Below, piece by piece: positions 1-8,700 of a stretch of 64,000 bases of DNA. Under the pieces are notes generated by a model that was not told the origin of the DNA, searched no databases, and was given only the letters and a program-made list of their open reading frames with translations. The position numbers and the translations under genes are program-made. The first letter of the stretch is position 1. Each line of letters opens with the position of its first letter. The DNA lies in contig NC_010575.1 of assembly GCF_000165395.2 (NCBI RefSeq), positions 419,001 through 483,000 on the forward strand, read 5' to 3'. The DNA comes from Babesia bovis T2Bo. Taxonomy: Eukaryota > Apicomplexa > Aconoidasida > Piroplasmida > Babesiidae.

Positions 1-719
1 ACTCTTTGGAGGCTATATCACCTATGGATCTCGACAATACGTTACCAGTAGACCCTCAGATAAATGCGGTGAAACAAATGCAGCAATGCTTTATAGATTT
101 CTACGCTGAGAAGTATAAAAACAGATCACTATCAATTTTAACTGACCTCGGCTCTGCGGTATTGACTATGGACTTAAACGGTCGTTCGTATGACCTTTCC
201 TTATCACTATATCAGGCTTATACACTACTCTCACTGAATGGTGATGGATGCACTACCCTTGGCCACATAAGGGCACTAATGGGTACCGACTATGATGACG
301 ATGTCATGAGGCGTCATTTATTAAAAATGGCTGATGGTACTAACCCATTGTTAACCTTTACGGTATCGGGTCTAACATTTGATACATGTTCGGATACCGA
401 TTCCTTTTGTGTGCATCCGCATTTTACTGCCGATACTCGTGAGCTAAACTTCCGTTATCGTGAGGAGTCAGTAGTTCAGCCTGATAAGGGTGAAGTGGAC
501 ACCCATTCATTGGAGGACCCAACTCCGGTTGTTGAGGCTACTATAGTACGTCACCTCAAGACCCACCTCACGGACTCTTCCACTAACGTCTTCAGGGCCT
601 GCGTTACCAAGATAAGCGGTCTAGACCGCTTTGAGTTCAACAAGATACTGAATTCTCTTGCTGAGCGTGACTTTGTGAGTATCGACACGAAGTTGGACAC
701 CATATCGTATATACCGTAG
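1..719 (+). CDS. Cullin C-terminal region (partial, 5' end outside window)
   Basis: Cullins are scaffolds of cullin-RING ubiquitin ligases; the C-terminal half binds the RING protein and is activated by NEDD8. The frame is open at the left edge, so this is only the C-terminal 238 or so residues of a longer protein. The last 65 residues match the cullin neddylation winged-helix domain: an acceptor-like segment IVRHLKTH, a central helix, then a final LAERDFVSIDTKLDTISYI resembling the cullin end (LIERDYIERD...YYYLA). The acceptor lysine would be the K of VRHLK. Upstream residues contain cullin-like repeats rich in helices (SLYQAYTLLSLN). The stop lies 29 bp from the stop of the convergent gene on the other strand. 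The cullin class cannot be told from this fragment. Confidence 0.82.
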   Translation, partial: SLEAISPMDLDNTLPVDPQINAVKQMQQCFIDFYAEKYKNRSLSILTDLGSAVLTMDLNGRSYDLSLSLYQAYTLLSLNGDGCTTLGHIRALMGTDYDDDVMRRHLLKMADGTNPLLTFTVSGLTFDTCSDTDSFCVHPHFTADTRELNFRYREESVVQPDKGEVDTHSLEDPTPVVEATIVRHLKTHLTDSSTNVFRACVTKISGLDRFEFNKILNSLAERDFVSIDTKLDTISYIP

Positions 720-748
720 GGCATTAATGACATTAACGTAATGTTCTG

Positions 749-2587
749 TTACATTGTGAACGGGAATGTGAATGCAGGCTCGTAATTCTGCTGTATGTGT
801 CTTTGTAGAGCTTTTACGTAATTCGATGTAGATTTTATATCCGTTGCGGTTGCTATTAATTCTACCAACTTGTTGCGTTGTTGGCACAAAGCACGACGCT
901 TCTGATCGATGATATTAGTAGTCCTCGATCTTGTTAATACAAAATCAGGTCGATGTCGCTTTGCTAGGTACCATCCAATTTGTTTTTCAAGCGGCATTTT
1001 AGCCAACTTAATCAACTCCATTATACTTACGGGTTCGTAGAATTGTGACAATACGGCGTAGCATGTGCTGTTATCGACTCCAGTTGGGATAACATGCCCA
1101 CTGTCCTTTAGAGATACCTTCTTGGCTCCATTGCATGTACATCTGTTTTTAGGTATCCTGTTAACTACATCCTGTGTTTTAACATTTGTGGCTTCAGGAC
1201 GGTGGCAGAGGCCGAACTTTTCTGCTATCATCCAATCATGTGATTGTTTAATCATTTCCCAGTTATTCTTTACATATATATAGCAGCATCGGCGTTCTCC
1301 GCTTTTGTACATTTGGCATGGTATGCGTGATGCTAGGAAACATCCTGTTAGATCATAGTCTTCTATTAAGTTCCCTACAAATGATGCCAATAGCCATGCA
1401 CCCTTTGTGTTTTTAAATTGCCGTACAATATTATTAACTAATGCTTTTTCCATAGCGGCATCAAATGAGTATATGTGGGACGCCCCTTCAAAATGGTCGA
1501 AGGCTGCAATATCCTCATTACAGAATCCAACAGCTAGTGTCGAGTGCATTTTGGTGAATTCGTTGAGTACACGATAGTAGAGTGAGTCATCATCTGATGA
1601 CGTACTTGAGTGCGATCCCTGTGGTGTGGCTGACGTCTCATCACCATGGTTCGAGTAATTTTGGTAGTGCGTGTTGACACTATCTGAGTTAGTGCACCTT
1701 TTGGACGTGTTACTACGCCCACTGAGAAGTTCCAGCTTGACGGAGTCCAACTTAGCAGTGGGAGTGACCATAGTTGGGTCCAATTTATCTTCTTCCTTTA
1801 TTACATATTGCGCCTTCGGTAGGACATAGGCTTTGATTTCTTCATATGTGCAGAATCCTGTCATTTCACTAACTAATTTAGCAACATCTACTTTGAGATA
1901 TTCTATTAGGTTGATGATCGATGACCTGTAACTGACTGGGCAGAGCTCTATACCTATGGACGCGAATACTGGCACTTGGTGTGCGAATAAGAAGTTAGGT
2001 GCACCTCTTCCACTTCCAAGGTCCACTACTACACTAAGATTATCTAGCCCAAAACGAGTGAGCTCCGCACAAATTTGTGTTAAGCACGTGGGCTTTATCT
2101 CGCCGTACATTCCGTAGGTCGACGTACTGATATTATTCATTGGACTCTTGTACATGTAGTTTATTCCTTCGTCCGGTACTCCTATCCCTCTACTGAGGTC
2201 ATAGTATACACGGCGAAATAGCGATTGTGCAAGTTGACGGTATTCCGATAGCAATTCGGTGTATGGAGGCATTAACGGTCCTTCATTAACATCTCTACGA
2301 TTGTTTGGATCTTCATGATGTTGCGTGTCCATCATCCTGGTTAGTGTGTGCATATTACTTGGTATTATTCTTTTAAGGTTCATTTGCTGCATTGTTCCTA
2401 GATTATAAGCTGTTTCAACAGTGTGAGCATGAGCTGTATGCTGGCGGGGCACAACATGCCTCCTCTTTGCGGCATTGACCATCCTGCGGGGAGTACTTAC
2501 GTCTGCCACTTCTATATTAGGTATTTCAGCTTGGTGAATCATCACACGTTTACTGCAGCATCCATTAGAATGCACTGTGCGATCCAT
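749..2587 (-). CDS. SAM-dependent methyltransferase-like protein with DOT1-like motif I
   Basis: A single-exon protein of 612 residues. Around residues 190-215 it carries VVDLGSGRGAPNFLF followed by GIELCP, a Rossmann-fold motif I and an acidic motif II, closest by eye to the DOT1-type histone methyltransferase pattern (DLGSGxG...GIE). The upstream block YTELLSEYRQLAQSLFRRVYYDL and the phrase KSPMNNISTSTYGMYGEIKP are consistent with the helical lead-in of such enzymes. The middle (about residues 280-340) is low complexity. No other domain was recognised. The substrate is unknown: histone H3 lysine, RNA or protein are all possible. The 3' end faces the cullin gene. The first ATG at 2587 is used; M37 and later Met codons are alternatives. 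Confidence 0.6.
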   Translation of the reverse strand: MDRTVHSNGCCSKRVMIHQAEIPNIEVADVSTPRRMVNAAKRRHVVPRQHTAHAHTVETAYNLGTMQQMNLKRIIPSNMHTLTRMMDTQHHEDPNNRRDVNEGPLMPPYTELLSEYRQLAQSLFRRVYYDLSRGIGVPDEGINYMYKSPMNNISTSTYGMYGEIKPTCLTQICAELTRFGLDNLSVVVDLGSGRGAPNFLFAHQVPVFASIGIELCPVSYRSSIINLIEYLKVDVAKLVSEMTGFCTYEEIKAYVLPKAQYVIKEEDKLDPTMVTPTAKLDSVKLELLSGRSNTSKRCTNSDSVNTHYQNYSNHGDETSATPQGSHSSTSSDDDSLYYRVLNEFTKMHSTLAVGFCNEDIAAFDHFEGASHIYSFDAAMEKALVNNIVRQFKNTKGAWLLASFVGNLIEDYDLTGCFLASRIPCQMYKSGERRCCYIYVKNNWEMIKQSHDWMIAEKFGLCHRPEATNVKTQDVVNRIPKNRCTCNGAKKVSLKDSGHVIPTGVDNSTCYAVLSQFYEPVSIMELIKLAKMPLEKQIGWYLAKRHRPDFVLTRSRTTNIIDQKRRALCQQRNKLVELIATATDIKSTSNYVKALQRHIQQNYEPAFTFPFTM

Positions 2588-3506
2588 TTTGATAAAACTG
2601 CATTAACAAATAGTACCTTTTCTTAGCAAGAGACGAATTTAATTCGATAATACTCAATACAAAATGAGCAAGGAATGTAAAAACAATATACTTTTACCTT
2701 GCCTGTTGTCAGATATCGACGTCGTAGTACCTGGTGACTCGAATGAGTAATATGCGTATCGCGATATTCCTCCTTAGTAAAAAATAGATATCGAGCCACT
2801 ACGTACTTATGATTGCCAAGTTACTTTTGCGATGGGCCGTGCGTTGTTCCGTTATATGTAGGCAGGTAGAATCGTGCTGCACTTTGGATGCCCACAGGAC
2901 AATTGCGTTTCAGGGAGACAGATCGACTCTAAATTCCCGCACAAATATGCTATACGGCTACGACAATATAGCTTTTGTGCGTATCTACAGAGGATTCTAC
3001 GGTTTCCAGGTAGTAGACTTTGACGAGTTGGCCCGCACCTTCTAACCTACCGCGTTCGATATCCAGAAAACAACATCAGCCAAAAATTAACATCCACCTG
3101 AAATATGCTATATATTGCCTCGTTGCTAGCATAGCAGCTGGAAACTATTTTCGACGCCGCATGCGACTGCCCTTGCCGCGCGACCAACAGCTAGGCCAAA
3201 TATAAATATACCGATATTCACTGTTGCCAGTACTATATTTCCTTTATATTATTATTTGTTGATATTGAATATACCATTTAATTTTTGTCTTGTTTTATAT
3301 AGCCATCCAATTGTCACAACAGCAGCATAATGTTTCCAGTAGCTATATAGAAATTGGATATAGTCAATCCATTTTTCACTATAGCATCTTTTATGCCTAG
3401 CTAATGGTACATAATTAGATAATGGCACATAATACCACTATAGCAACACGTAGGTCTAGCTTATATACACTCTAGCTGTAAACATAACAAATCACTATCT
3501 AGTACA
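2588..3506. other. AT-rich intergenic region with possible small spliced gene
   Basis: This stretch lies between the divergent methyltransferase and SR-protein genes and should hold both promoters. It is AT-rich from about 3200 onward. An imperfect direct repeat of 14 bp (TAATGGTACATAAT and TAATGGCACATAAT) lies at 3402-3415 and 3420-3433. The less AT-rich part, 2809-3205, has coding-like character and is listed separately. No RNA gene was recognised. Confidence 0.5.
2809..3205 (+). CDS. Possible small multi-exon gene for a one-helix membrane protein
   Basis: This is tentative. An open frame begins at ATG 2809 and runs to 3045. A second frame to 3205 encodes a hydrophobic stretch (KYAIYCLVASIAAGNY) followed by a basic tail FRRRMRLPLPR, typical of a single-pass membrane protein. 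Plausible GT...AG pairs exist (for example 2866-2897 and 3010-3066), but no combination I tried gives one convincing continuous protein across all phases. Base composition here is less AT-rich than the flanking spacer. No family is recognised. The exon limits should be regarded as unknown. Confidence 0.25.
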
Positions 3507-4271
3507 ATGCCACGTTCAGACTATAGAAGTAGCTCTCGCAAATATCGCAGCATATCGCATGATAGAGGCTATCAATCCCGGGAGAGGTATAGAAAGGATG
3601 ACCGGGCTGGTTACCGCCGGCGTCGATCTCCGTCTTCCGATAGCTCATATGTTTCTCGCAGAGTATCAAGGTCTCGAGTATCACACGAGAGGCGGAGAAG
3701 TGATTCATCACCTAGGTATAGTCACGATCGCAGTCGATCCCGTGAAGTTATAAGTCGAAGAATCCATCGCCGAAGGCATTCTTCACGTGATAGCCACTCA
3801 CTGTCGCCTAGACCACATCGTTCGAGGCGCAGAGATGGTATCGATAAGGAACCCGATAATGCACGTTACAGCAAACCAAGTGGTAGTCAACATGAACAAG
3901 CAGTGGAAACTGCATCCGATTCATGCCCCAATACACTGCAATCTGATACCGCTGCTATGCTGAGGTCAACGCTTGGTAACAGTACCGATATAACACTGGA
4001 CTCATTGAATAGTGAATTCCGGGAGATGAACTATTCGCGTGCGTATGGCATCGACATTTCAGGTTTTGTTGGTGTCCAATCTGAGGTACTTAAGGTAGAT
4101 ATCCCTACAGAACAGAAACCTTTATCTAACTACGAACGGCGTCAGCAGCGCAAGGAGGAGATATTGAAACACCCAGATCGCTTTTGGAAGTGCAAGCGCT
4201 GTGGATACATGAACTACTTATCGAACTACGAGTGCACTGGATGCCAACAATTACGGAATGCCAATCGTTAG
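3507..4271 (+). CDS. SR-rich protein with C-terminal RanBP2-type zinc finger
   Basis: A 254-residue protein. The N-terminal half (about residues 1-120) is dense in Arg-Ser and Arg-His dipeptides, like SR splicing factors. The C-terminus (about residues 226-254) is a RanBP2-type zinc finger: WKCKRCGYMNYLSNYECTGC fits W-x-C-x2-C-x3-N-x6-C-x2-C. This finger class in ZRANB2 binds single-stranded RNA at GGU, so a role in pre-mRNA splicing in the nucleus is likely. No RRM is present. The middle section is acidic and unrecognised. The gene is intronless. It diverges from the methyltransferase across a spacer of about 0.9 kb. Confidence 0.75.
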   Translation: MPRSDYRSSSRKYRSISHDRGYQSRERYRKDDRAGYRRRRSPSSDSSYVSRRVSRSRVSHERRRSDSSPRYSHDRSRSREVISRRIHRRRHSSRDSHSLSPRPHRSRRRDGIDKEPDNARYSKPSGSQHEQAVETASDSCPNTLQSDTAAMLRSTLGNSTDITLDSLNSEFREMNYSRAYGIDISGFVGVQSEVLKVDIPTEQKPLSNYERRQQRKEEILKHPDRFWKCKRCGYMNYLSNYECTGCQQLRNANR

Positions 4272-4466
4272 TTAAAACAGTTGATTGGCGGCAGTACTCT
4301 AAATATCACCTCCTGCTAAATTTAAATGTCAATCCATTTTTATATTAGTTAAAAAACCTGTGCAGCATGATCGGCAGCAGTATGAACCGGTGGGTCATCA
4401 CAAGTGCGCTCAATGATAACCAAGATGTAGAACATAATGCGATACTCATTGGTATCTAAGGTCTGA

Positions 4467-5867
4467 TTAATCAATTTCATTGTTCCTTACCATGTAACCC
4501 TCATCTTTGAAATAGCGTTCCGAGTGTATTAGCTTGTTTTGCATTGCAAATATTACATGGTATATCAACACCCCGCGTGTGGTTTTAAATCCATCCATCA
4601 TTGCCTGTTTAATGGCATTACTGAGACATATAGCCAAACTTACCATTTGTACTTTAGATCCACCCTTGACTCCAGGTGTTTTCGTGGAAAGTAGTGTCCT
4701 CAGGAACGAATAAGCATATGATATCTCAATGGCTGATAGTATCGGTTGGAACATTTCGAAGTTGGCTTTACTTGTAGCCAGGGGTGACAGTACGGTGCCT
4801 TTAGGTTATATAAGTAAGTAACTCTACCTACCTTGTCCCTTGACCGCCTTATTTATTGAATCTATAGACATTGAGTTGTACAGTGCCGTGATGTGGCTAT
4901 CACTCAATAGCTGCGGGAAGTGTTCGATATAGCGCTGTAACCTACTGCTCCAAACCACGATTTCTCAGATTTTGTTTTATATAGGTAATGTAAAACTAAG
5001 TCATCTATATTAACCGCTTCCTCTTGTATCAAATGACATGATTCAAATGCCTCGAACTCCTTTTTAACCAGCATGGTGCAGTTTGATTCATTCTGTATAT
5101 ATTAGGCACAACTCCAGTCAATTACCTCCAGAAGCAGCCTTAGGACATTAGATATTTTCTCTTTAGCTCTTTGCGATGGGTACATCTTCGACAATTTAAC
5201 AAGTGATGCCAGTATTTGATAATCCACATGTCGATCCTGTTAGTGATGTAATACTGCTAATACAACAAACCTGCTTGGATAGTGCCTTTAGGTAATTTTC
5301 TAGGCAACTTATTTTAACGTTGAATAACAATTCCGGCTCATTATTTCCGTTATTATCAGGGCTTGTTGGTAGCTCTTTCGGTTCCACAATATCAGTCATT
5401 ACTTGACGGAATTTATCTATATCGCTAAATACGTATTTAGCACAGAACGGGTTGCGCAAGACCTTGTTTAAGCCTATAGGTAATGATACCTACTATATCT
5501 ACCTACATAAATACGCTGTGAGTCGTTGTCGGAAATCTGCATTTTCATCTGATATTACCTTGTTAAACTCTGCCATCCAGTCACCTTGTGCAAATATCTG
5601 GAGCAGGTACGGCGTGAAGTGCGATAGTACATCCCCGATAAATATCTGTTAATACTGATTATCACTGAATCTAGATACCTGTGGGATGGGTCCATCCAAT
5701 CTGCTACACTCAGTGGCTCCTTCTTTCCGGTTACGCGAGTACAGGAAGAATCCATTGAGGTAAACGCAAGCGCAACATCCTCCCAGTAAAGCTACCTTTG
5801 AGCAATTCTCATTTGTAAAATGCGACTTGAATATATATTTCAGCGATCCTATCCCAGCACGTGGCAT
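4467..5867 (-). CDS. Seven-exon gene for an unrecognised helical protein with N-terminal membrane segment
   Basis: No single frame covers this gene. Joining exons 5867-5679, 5645-5507, 5473-5271, 5236-5126, about 5092-4998, 4934-4832 and 4798-4467 gives one phase-consistent protein of roughly 370 residues; most introns are 33-34 nt. The junction between exons five and six is ambiguous (donor near 4997 or further upstream). Residues 22-45 are hydrophobic (KVALLGGCCACVYLNGFFLY), suggesting a membrane anchor. The rest looks all-helical, with segments such as IFIGDVLSHFTPYLLQIF and YQILASLVKLSKMYPSQRA. I do not recognise the family. A conserved apicomplexan protein is likely, since all phases agree and exon codons look functional. 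Confidence 0.6.
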
Positions 5868-6081
5868 TGTCTATACTTCATCCAGACTTCACACATTACA
5901 AATTTGTTTCAATATAACCTTTATTTATACAATATTTCAACTGATGTAGATGAATCAAGCATTAAATTACTTCGTTGGGAGATAGATGGAATCTATGGGT
6001 ATAAGGTGTAACACAACCACTTCTTTATTATGCTATTTCAGGGCATATACACATATATATTCTAGTGTTGAAACTCAATCC

Positions 6082-6428
6082 ATGATACTTAGAAGACCGT
6101 TTTCTACATTGCAGCGTGAGCTGGCTAAATCAATTCAGTCCAAGATCGACGCTATTCCATTTCATATAAATCGCACTGGTAAGTTCCCATTAATGATCTC
6201 ATAGACTACACAGCTTCTGGCAATCTGGCTGTGTTCGTGAAATACAGGCACAACAACAACTTGGCTTATACTTATGTCCAGAAGGTCAAGGGCAATCGCA
6301 AGATATTGAAGCAGGAGTTGCAGGTTCTGTTAGGCAACTGTCGCATAATGGACACTCGCAATGCTTTTGTGATCCAGGGCAATTACAAGAATTTGATTGT
6401 CAAGTATCTTAAGAGCATCGGTTTTTAG
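6082..6428 (+). CDS. Mitochondrial large-subunit ribosomal protein mL49 (IMG2 family)
   Basis: Two exons, 6082-6178 and 6214-6428, flank a 35-nt intron and give 103 residues. The protein follows the mL49/Img2 pattern: IPFHINRTASGNLAVFVKY at the start of the domain, then a basic strand (TYVQKVKGNRKILKQELQVL) and a C-terminal block VIQGNYKNLIVKYLKSIGF, matching the family ending (IKG...V..WL...GF). mL49 is a structural protein of the mitoribosome large subunit. The Met at 6082 is followed by a short basic, Ser/Arg-containing stretch that could act as a mitochondrial targeting signal; an in-frame ATG at 5986 is an alternative. The stop codon ends only 2 nt before the ATG of the next gene. Confidence 0.82.
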
Positions 6429-6430
6429 AT

Positions 6431-6643
6431 ATGGCAAAGGTACCACCTCCTGCCAGTGAGGTATGTATCTGGAGAGTAATATAATTCCTGCAGGGTAACC
6501 TTTTTCTCGTGTTAAGTGCAATATTTTGTTTGTTTTCACTATGCCTTATGTTAATATGCTGGGCTATTTTCGGCGAATCCATAACTCGATTCTATCGCAT
6601 TCACGTTTCTGAGAACTTTGGTTCTGATGATAAAAAGCAGTAG
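6431..6643 (+). CDS. Small single-pass membrane protein (about 60 aa), unrecognised
   Basis: Two exons, 6431-6460 and 6494-6643, separated by a 33-nt intron with clean ends (GTATGT...TGCAG). The product starts MAKVPPPASEGN, continues with a strongly hydrophobic segment (LVLSAIFCLFSLCLMLICWA) and ends in a short polar tail with FYRIHVSENFGSDDKKQ. This is the layout of a small ER, Golgi or mitochondrial tail- or signal-anchored protein. I do not recognise a family. The ATG is two nucleotides after the mL49 stop codon, an extremely tight arrangement for two eukaryotic genes on the same strand. Splicing phase is correct, which supports coding. Confidence 0.6.
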
Positions 6644-6686
6644 TTTTGGTGAGGACTATACTTTGTTGTAACCTTGCGATATTCTG

Positions 6687-7931
6687 ATGGCTCCCAGGAT
6701 TATACGTGTTACTAAATCCAAGGAGCTGTTACAGCTGATACGCTTATTGCAGGGTTCCCGTATATTACCATGTGGCAATCCGACCAATGGCTATTGCATA
6801 AAACCTGGATCGTGGCACAATTCGGTTTATAGGTATATGAATCATTGGAATTCCTTGAGTCATCCTAGGAACCCTAGAATCCCTAAGGACACCCGTTGGT
6901 GCATATATGACTTGAGATGTAGTCCTCGTGGTCCCGTATTCTGCGCAGGTACTTTGCGCAACAATACTGGAAGTACTGCTGGCGCCATCAATCCTACAAT
7001 GTCACTCTATGTAGGATCAGTGACACACCAATTCCACATTATGCGTCGCATATCGTGGTCTGAAGGTAAACTCCAGCTAGATTCCATAACTAAAGCTTTT
7101 TTCTATACCCTATCTGGTCCCAGGATAAACAAGGTTGTGTATAACGATTCCGTAGATCTCGCTTGCTGGCTTGGTTATAATTGTAATGTCACATTTCGGA
7201 ATGTACTTGATTTGTGTTATATGTATGTAACACAATCTGAGAATATCCATGTAACAAACAGTTATTCTATGATCAAGGAGATGCTGGATCATTCTGTTGA
7301 GGCACAACAGAAGACCAGATATTTAAACTCCTTTGCTGGCAACAACGCTAGATACCATTTATTGATGTTTAACCAATTGGTGCGATACCTCCTTGATAAA
7401 CATGGCCACCCTGAAAGTGCGTGGAAAACTAATATACACCAAATGATCGAGTCTTTAGCTCAGGGGTACCATTGTTACCATATGCAATCCGCGGATGGCG
7501 GTATTACTGTTGGTGAGTACACTCCTAGTGACTTTAAAGGACAACTAGAGGCTACTATTGACCTCATAGTTGTGAAGCCTACTCGTGCAATTAATATACT
7601 TGACCATAGTCCTGTGTTGGCGATATTAAAGCAGAAATCATATGTTGACAGGACTGCATTGCTTAATACGGGCATGTTTGTGGTATCTCCATTGGATAAT
7701 GTGGTACATCCACTCTATGCATTGGTGGCACCTGATTTATTTTACCAATTCTCTGATGTTGAGGTTGGTGAAGCCATACAGGTTATACCTATTAAAGAGC
7801 CAAGCGGCATTGTGAAATTATATAACATTTACGATAGGTTCTGTTGCTATGTAGAGCGTCAGCATGGTAACACTCTTTTTTACGATATACGGCTAAGGAA
7901 GCTAGTTCCTAGGATTACTCGTCCTCGCTGA
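6687..7931 (+). CDS. Conserved-looking protein of 414 aa, unrecognised
   Basis: A single open frame from ATG 6687. The N-terminus (MAPRIIRVTKSKELLQLIRLLQ) is basic and amphipathic, compatible with import into mitochondria or with RNA binding. Residues 145-175, including KVVYNDSVDLACWLGYNCN and a following VLDLCYMY, faintly recall the ExoII/ExoIII spacing of DEDD 3'-5' exonucleases, but the catalytic acidic residues are not all evident, so I do not assign that function. The C-terminal region has a beta-rich look (EAIQVIPIKEPSGIVKLY). The last 17 bp overlap the 3' coding end of the convergent CHCHD2-like gene. Confidence 0.6.
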   Translation: MAPRIIRVTKSKELLQLIRLLQGSRILPCGNPTNGYCIKPGSWHNSVYRYMNHWNSLSHPRNPRIPKDTRWCIYDLRCSPRGPVFCAGTLRNNTGSTAGAINPTMSLYVGSVTHQFHIMRRISWSEGKLQLDSITKAFFYTLSGPRINKVVYNDSVDLACWLGYNCNVTFRNVLDLCYMYVTQSENIHVTNSYSMIKEMLDHSVEAQQKTRYLNSFAGNNARYHLLMFNQLVRYLLDKHGHPESAWKTNIHQMIESLAQGYHCYHMQSADGGITVGEYTPSDFKGQLEATIDLIVVKPTRAINILDHSPVLAILKQKSYVDRTALLNTGMFVVSPLDNVVHPLYALVAPDLFYQFSDVEVGEAIQVIPIKEPSGIVKLYNIYDRFCCYVERQHGNTLFYDIRLRKLVPRITRPR

Positions 7932-8392
7932 AGAGATCACTGCCCCAACTCCAACCTTGATCTTGGTTACTGTCATCTACGAACGGGGAGTTGTTGTACT
8001 CTGTTATGGAATTGAACCATGTATTAATTTTGCTTACCATTGGCGCTGTTTGTGCTTCCGGTATCTACATTATTGTTACTTCCAGTGAAGTCGCTGATGT
8101 TGATTGTGCGTGGTCCGAATATCGAGTCTACCATACGCTGTGCGAAAGCAAATCCAAGTCCGTGTATAACACTTTCCTTGATAGTATTCAGCAATCCAGA
8201 TTTTCTGGGTTGTTGTGCTTGTGCCAATTGCATTTCCCTTAACTTTTGTTGTAGCAGCAGTTGCTCTTGAGGTGTCATTTGGTTTGGCGTAGTCCTTCTT
8301 ACGCGTCTACCGCTAAAGTATCGTACATTTCGGTTTATAAATAATTTATTTGGTCTATATAACCAATTAAGTTTTACTAGCGACGCCATCAT
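7915..8392 (-). CDS. CHCHD2/At12Cys-like mitochondrial protein lacking the CHCH cysteines
   Basis: Two exons, 8392-8038 and 8000-7915, with a 37-nt intron, give 146 residues. The N-terminus (LVKLNWLYRPNKLFINRNVRYFSGRRVRR) is a classic basic mitochondrial presequence. A Gln-rich linker (residues 40-60) leads to a small-residue/hydrophobic helix ending AFAQRMVDSIFGPRTI, which matches the conserved central segment of the CHCHD2/CHCHD10/plant At12Cys family (AxAHRAVDAVxGPRT). Family members usually end with a twin CX9C CHCH domain; here the second exon encodes an Asn/Asp/Glu-rich tail with no cysteine at all. The stop lies inside the convergent upstream gene, giving a 17-bp tail-to-tail coding overlap. 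Confidence 0.68.
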
Positions 8393-8700
8393 GTTTCTAT
8401 CATCGATTATATATACTGTGTTAGGTGTGGCGGTTTACACCCATCTGTTTGGGCACAATTGCTGGAGTAACACGACTACATAATACTTTTTATTACTTTC
8501 TGTTATCTGTATAACTGTTTTCGCCTGAGGATGAACGTATGTGTAAACTTCTTTGCCAGCAGGCGCGTTGGCTTATTTATATGATGTTAGCTTGTTATTT
8601 TATCGCATCATCGCGTTTATTGCGGTCTGTGAGCGCTTTACGACGATACCATGGCTTTATAACATCACGTAATGCAGTTAGTTGCCATTTGGAGTCTATA

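Noticed and set aside
6687..7931. Assignment of the 414-residue protein as a DEDD 3'-5' exonuclease.
   Set aside because: One segment is reminiscent, but the conserved catalytic acidic residues could not be located, so function is left open.
8391..8483. A 30-residue plus-strand frame (MFLSSIIYTVLGVAVYTH...) starting inside the CHCHD2-like start codon region.
   Set aside because: Hydrophobic and complete but too short to support, with no splice-supported extension and overlapping the start of the divergent gene.
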